This document shows, piece after piece, positions 25,801 to 31,800 of a stretch of DNA of 35,611 nucleotides. The stretch spans positions 1 through 35,611 of the forward strand of contig DYJR01000005.1 of assembly GCA_020723015.1 (NCBI GenBank). The letters run 5' to 3'. Source of the stretch: Arcobacter nitrofigilis. Its GTDB lineage: Bacteria; Campylobacterota; Campylobacteria; Campylobacterales; Arcobacteraceae. Both the position numbers and the translations under genes were made by a program. How positions within the stretch are numbered: the stretch's first letter is position 1; the number at the start of each line of letters is the position of its first letter. Below the pieces are notes generated by a model. The model was not told where the DNA came from. It searched no databases and saw only the letters and a list, made by a program, of their open reading frames with translations.

Positions 25801-28800
25801 CAACAGGTACCGACTATATTGACGGTGGAGACGGTACCGGTGACTGGATTAGCTTGGAAAATATGGCTGGAGCCATTTCTAACTTTGATCTTGCATATAA
25901 TAATGCAGGTGATAGTAAAGTATATAATATAGAAAACGTACTTGACTTTAACGGTGACAGAGGTCAAATCGTATGGGGAAGTAACGGTGACAATACGTTT
26001 ATTATGTATGCAGGAAATGACCATGTACTAGGAAGACAAGGAAACGACGTGTATGATTTGGGTATTGGGGATGATAGAGCTGCAAATAACTATGGTGTTG
26101 ATACTTTAATAGGTGGTGCAGGTCAAGATACTATCGATATGTTGTATAATCTCGGTGCAAATCAAGGTGCGAGGGTAATATTCGATTCTATTACGGCAGC
26201 AGATTATAACTCCCTTGCTACGGGAATAGGTACATTAACGTTATCAAATCAAACGGTGGTAACAAGTTCTATTACCGTTGAAGGTCTTGCAACTTTATCT
26301 GACGGTAGTTATAACTTTTATAGAATTACAGATGGTAGAGGAAGTTATGACTATTTATACCAAGATGGAACAAACCCTGATTTTGAACAATTCTTGATGA
26401 CAAATTATGCAGATATTTTTGTGGGTTCTTCTAACAACGATACCGTGTATGGATATGGTGCAAATGATACTATTTGGGCAATGGGCGGAAATGATATAGT
26501 TTACGGCGGAGATAGTGCGGATACTATTTTCGGTGTAAGCGGTAATAATAGACTTATTGGCGGTAATGATAATGATTTAATCTTCGGTGGTACAGGTAAT
26601 GATAGTATTTGGGGACAAAATGGCAATGATACTATTTATGCAAAAGCCGGTAATAACTCAATCTATGGTGAAGAAAACGATGATATAATCTATGCCGGTA
26701 CGGGTCTTGATATTATAGACGGCGGAAACGGTGAAGATACTCTTAGATTTGACGGTGCAGATACGAGAGTAGTTGTAAATCTTGGAAGTGATACTTTAAG
26801 TTATGATAGTACAACGATAGCATCAAACAGATTTATTAATAGTTGGTTAAGTGGAGGTAGTGAGCAAACAGGTACGGTTACAAATGTGGAAAATGTTGAC
26901 GGTACGGATTATAATGACACAATTAGGGGTAACAATGAGATAAATTCTATTAGAGCCGGAGCAGGCGATGATTATATTTTCGGAAGTTATAATAACGACT
27001 ATATAAACGGCGGAATTCATACAAACGGTGATTGGTTGAATTATAGTTTGATTACTACTTATAACGGAATTAATATTGATTTGGAACACCAAAGAAATGC
27101 AGTATTTAAAACTGAAGCTGCCGGAGATGACCACAAACAAGTATTAGATAGTATAGAACATATTATCGGTACGGCACAAAACGACTTGATACAAGGTACG
27201 CTATCTTTTGGCAACACCTTAAGAGGAGGTGACGGAGCTGATACTATCAAAGGTGTAGGAGGAAGCAATTATCTCTATGGTGATGGTGGTGATGATACGA
27301 TATTTAGCGGTACGGGCAATGACTATATTGACGGAGGAAGCGGAACTAATACGGTGAGTTATGTTGAAATTAGTGCGAACGTAAAAGTGAATATCGATAG
27401 TTCAACACACGATAGTATAGCTTCTATGAGAGGTGTAAGCGGAAGTATGACGGATACTTTGGTATCTATCCAAAATGTTACTACAGGCTCAAGTGCCGAT
27501 ACGATTTGGGGAAGTAGTGCTACAAATACTATCAATTCAGGAGCAGGAAACGATACTATTTATACTATAGGCGGTGATGATAATTACGTATATGCAGGAA
27601 GTGTAGCAGACGTTGTTTATGGTGCGGACGGAAGAGATACTATATACGGTGAAGACGGTAACGATACTATTATAGCAAGTGGAAGTGATGACTATATAGA
27701 CGGTAGCGATGATATAGATATAGTCAATTATAGTGCTAGTACGCAAGGGCTTAATGTTACGTTGGCGGATAGCGGTGCATTGACTACTATTACTTTAGGG
27801 GCTAGCAACGGCATAAGTGCAGGTGGATTTACGGACAGTCTTTATAATATAGAAGGGCTTGTAGGTTCAAGTACCGCTACAAATATTTTGATAGGTAATA
27901 ATATGAACAACTCCCTAATAGGTGGAGCTAATACGGATACTATCAAAGGTATAAGCGGTAATAACTATCTAAACGGAGGTAGTGGAGCAGATACTATCTA
28001 TGCAGGTACGGGAAGTGATAGCATAATAGGCGGTAGTGACGATAACAACTGGCTTTATTATGATGAGGTAGGCGGAGCAAACGTAAATGTAAACTTACGA
28101 AGTGAAATAGCTACCTATGGAGCATCGACGGATACAATAGTACAAATAAGACATTTACATATGGGTAATGGTACAAATACGGTACAAGGTAACTCTTATG
28201 CAAATAGTTTTATCGGTGGAAGCGGTACGGATACGCTAAGCTATAGCGGTGCTGCTAGTGGAGTAACCGTAAATGTGGCAAGTGACGGTGCCGGAACTGC
28301 TAGCGGTGACGGTGCGGATGAGTTTACAGGTTTTGAACACTATACCTTATCAGGAAATGCAGATACAATCAATCTAAGCGGTGTATATGGAAGTACGATA
28401 AACGGCGGAAGCGGTATTGATACGGCTAGTTATACAAATGTAGCTACGGGGCTTACAGTAACCGTAAATAACGGTAATACAAGTGCAACCGTATATGACG
28501 GAAGTTCTACGGATACGTTGCAAAGCGTAGAAAAAATCATAGGCGGTGACGGTGACGATACGTTTATCGTGTCAAACGTAACAGGTATAAATACACTTGA
28601 CGGTGATGGTGGAGTAAATACTTTACAGTTAAGCGGTGATATAGATTTATCATCTGTAGTGTTGTTGAACTTCAATGATATTACGGTAGCTGACGGTGAT
28701 ACTTTGACTATTAATGCAACTGATTTAGATGATAAAACTATGAATATAACACTAAACGGAACAGGCAGTTTGGTAATAGTAGCTACGGCTCTTGCAAGTG

Positions 28801-31800
28801 ACCATGATTTTGATAACATAACGGTTACTAGAGCAGGTAGCGGTAACGTAACTCTTCAAGTTGATTCAAGCGTAAATCTAATAGGTCACGATATAAACGG
28901 TACAAATAATATAATAGATATAGTGAAAGTTAATAGTGGTACTGCAACTTTAAGTGAAGCACAAGTTACGGCAGGTACTGTAGTAGTAAACGGTGCAGGA
29001 AGTGCGGTAGTAGAGGTGAGTTCTAGTTCAAGTACGGATTTCGGAACTGTTTTACAACTAACTACCGCAACGAACGAAACAGTTAAATTTACGGCAAATT
29101 CTACATTTAGCGGTGATTTCGGTAACTCTAATATAGTCGTAAATAGCGGTGTTACTTTGACTACGACTATGGATAAGTTATCAGGTAAAACAAGTGTACT
29201 TAGCGGTGCAGGAAATATTATTATTACGGATGCAAATATAAGTGCATTAGAAGCAAATGCCGTAGCAGGAGCTATAAGCGGAACATTGACGGCTACTATT
29301 ACTACAGGTGCAGTTACAACAACGTTAAATGCTATCGGAAATGTAAGTGCAAGTGATGTAATCACGTTTACTACGAATGATACAAGCGTAGATGCAAGTG
29401 ATTTGGTTGATTTAAATGTAAAAGTAGATACATTTGGAGTAAATAGCATAACTACGATAACGGAAGCTTATAATACCGCAAATGTAACAACAGAGGTGGT
29501 AGATGCCCTTAATATTACCGGAAATACTGAGGCGGTAACAATAACCGGAGGTGCAATCTCTGCAGCAAACCTTAATACAATAGCAAATGCTACAAGCGGT
29601 GCAGTAACTGCTACTATAACAAGCGGAGCGGTTACTACGACACTAAATGCAATAACAAATGTAGATACCGATGACGTAATAACATTTACCACAACGGATA
29701 CTACAGGTGTAGATGCTAGTGATTTAGTTGCTCTTTCTGCAAAAGTCGATAATTTGACCGTAAGTAGTATAACAGGTATAACTGAAGCCTATAATACCGC
29801 TAGTTTAACAACGGTTATCACAAATGCGATTGCATTATTGGACGGTAATGAAACGATAAGTATCACAGGCGGTGCTATAAGTGCAAGTGATGCAGATACT
29901 ATTTTAAATGCTACAAGCGGTGTAGTTACGGCTACCGTTACGGAGGATACAGCAAGTAATTTAGATACGGCTTTGGTAAATGCTACGAGTACGGACGCAC
30001 TTACATTAACACTTACCGATACTACGTTGGCAAATGTGGATAGTTTGATAGCATTAGACGGAAAAACGAGTGTGGCTGTAAATGCTTCAAGCGTGACTAC
30101 CGTGACTGATACATATGCGGATTTAAATACCGTATATACTTCTGCAGGTATAAGCGGACTTGGAAATGAAGCAGTAACGATAAGTGATACTCAAAGTGCA
30201 TCAAACGTAAATAATATACTAAATAGAACAAGCGGTGTAGTAACTGCTACTGTAACGGCTGCAACCGCAAGTAGTTTGAATAGTGCTTTAGCAAATGCTA
30301 CAAGTACGGACGCATTGACTCTTACGGTTACAAATGATACTGAAGCTACTTTGGCTACAAATCTAACGGCATTAGATACCAAAACATCGGTAACTATTAA
30401 TGCAACAGCCGTTACATCAGTTACGGGAACAGGGGCGGAGGTAGCTGCTATAGTAAGTGCTGATATAAATATGGCTACAGATTATACGGCAGTTCTTACC
30501 GGAACATCAAGTATAAGTAACGTAAATACGGTTGCGGGTGATACCACAGGCTTGGTAACGGCTACTGTTACGGCTGATACTGCGTCTAATTTGAATACAG
30601 GTTTATCCAATGCAACTTCAACGGATGCTTTGACGTTAACGGTAAACGGTGCAACGGCAACAGCTACTGATTTGATAGGATTGGATAGTAAAACTTCCGT
30701 AGATATTACGGTAAGTGCGACAAGTGTAAACGGTAATTTTAGTGATTTAAATACTGTTTATGTTACAAACAAAGATAATTATACAAATCTTGGTGATGAG
30801 AATGTAACTATCAATGATACGGTATCTGCAACAAATGCAAACATAATAGTTAATGCTACAAGCGGTGTAGTTACGGCTACCGTTACGGAGGATACAGCAA
30901 GTAATTTAGATACGGCTTTGGTAAATGCTACGAGTACGGACGCACTTACATTAACACTTACCGATACTACGTTGGCAAATGTGGATAGTTTGATAGCATT
31001 AGACGGAAAAACGAGTGTGGCTGTAAATGCTTCAAGCGTGACTACCGTGACTGATACATATGCGGATTTAAATACCGTATATACTTCTGCAGGTATAAGC
31101 GGACTTGGAAATGAAGCAGTAACGATAAGTGATACTCAAAGTGCATCAAACGTAAATAATATACTAAATAGAACAAGCGGTGTAGTAACTGCTACTGTAA
31201 CGGCTGCAACCGCAAGTAGTTTGAATAGTGCTTTAGCAAATGCTACAAGTTCTGATGCTCTTACATTGACATTGACGGATACTACGTTAACATCGGTAGA
31301 TGATTTGAATGCATTAGATGGAAAAACAAGCGTAGCGGTCAATGCTTCAACAGTAACGACTATGACTGATAGTTATGCTGATTTGCATACGGTATATACA
31401 TCAGTCGGAATCAGTGAACTTGGGAATGAAGACGTAACGGTTAGCGATACTTCTATTAGTGCATCTAATCTATCTACGTTAAATACTCATACGTCAGGTA
31501 CTATAAATGCTACAAACGTGACAAATATCGACGGTACATTGACGGAGGTAAATACACTTTACGGTGAGACCGGTTTTAGTAATTTAACCAATAAAACGGT
31601 TAATTTATCAACTTCAGGTAGTTTTGATATAACTAACTTTAGCAATATCGACAGTGGTGAGATAAGTACCTTGAATTTTGCAGGCGGTGCAGATACTATC
31701 AATTTTACCGATAAGTCAAGCTTTGATAGTTGGGTAAGTAAATTTAGTACTGTGAGCGGTGGAGCTAGTACGGATGAATTAAGTTTTAGTAGTGCCGTTA

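Larger units (their letters stand above)
29260..31560 (+). repeat. Second repeat type: Thr/Ser/Ala-rich beta-strand repeats of ~105 aa, about 8 units
   Basis: Units begin [AR]TSGVVTATVTxxTASxL, followed by ATSTDALTLTLTDTTLxxVDxLxALDGKTSVxVNASxVTTVTxTYADLNTVYTSAGIsGLGNEaVTIsDT. Starts are near 29270, 29590, 29908, 30226, 30540, 30853, 31171 and 31490 (last unit partial). No GGxGxDxUx motif. Confidence 0.85.

Noticed and set aside
29907-31250. CRISPR-like or transposon interpretation of the exact direct repeats
   Set aside because: The repeats are 399 bp, in frame and continuous with protein repeat units. There are no short spacers, terminal inverted repeats or transposase.
5234-31342. Dozens of minus-strand ORFs (60-187 aa, e.g. 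28886-29449, 17187-17744) antisense to the giant gene
   Set aside because: They are antisense read-through of a repetitive, stop-poor coding strand. Their peptides are repetitive low-complexity S/T/I/V/Y strings without domains or RBSs.
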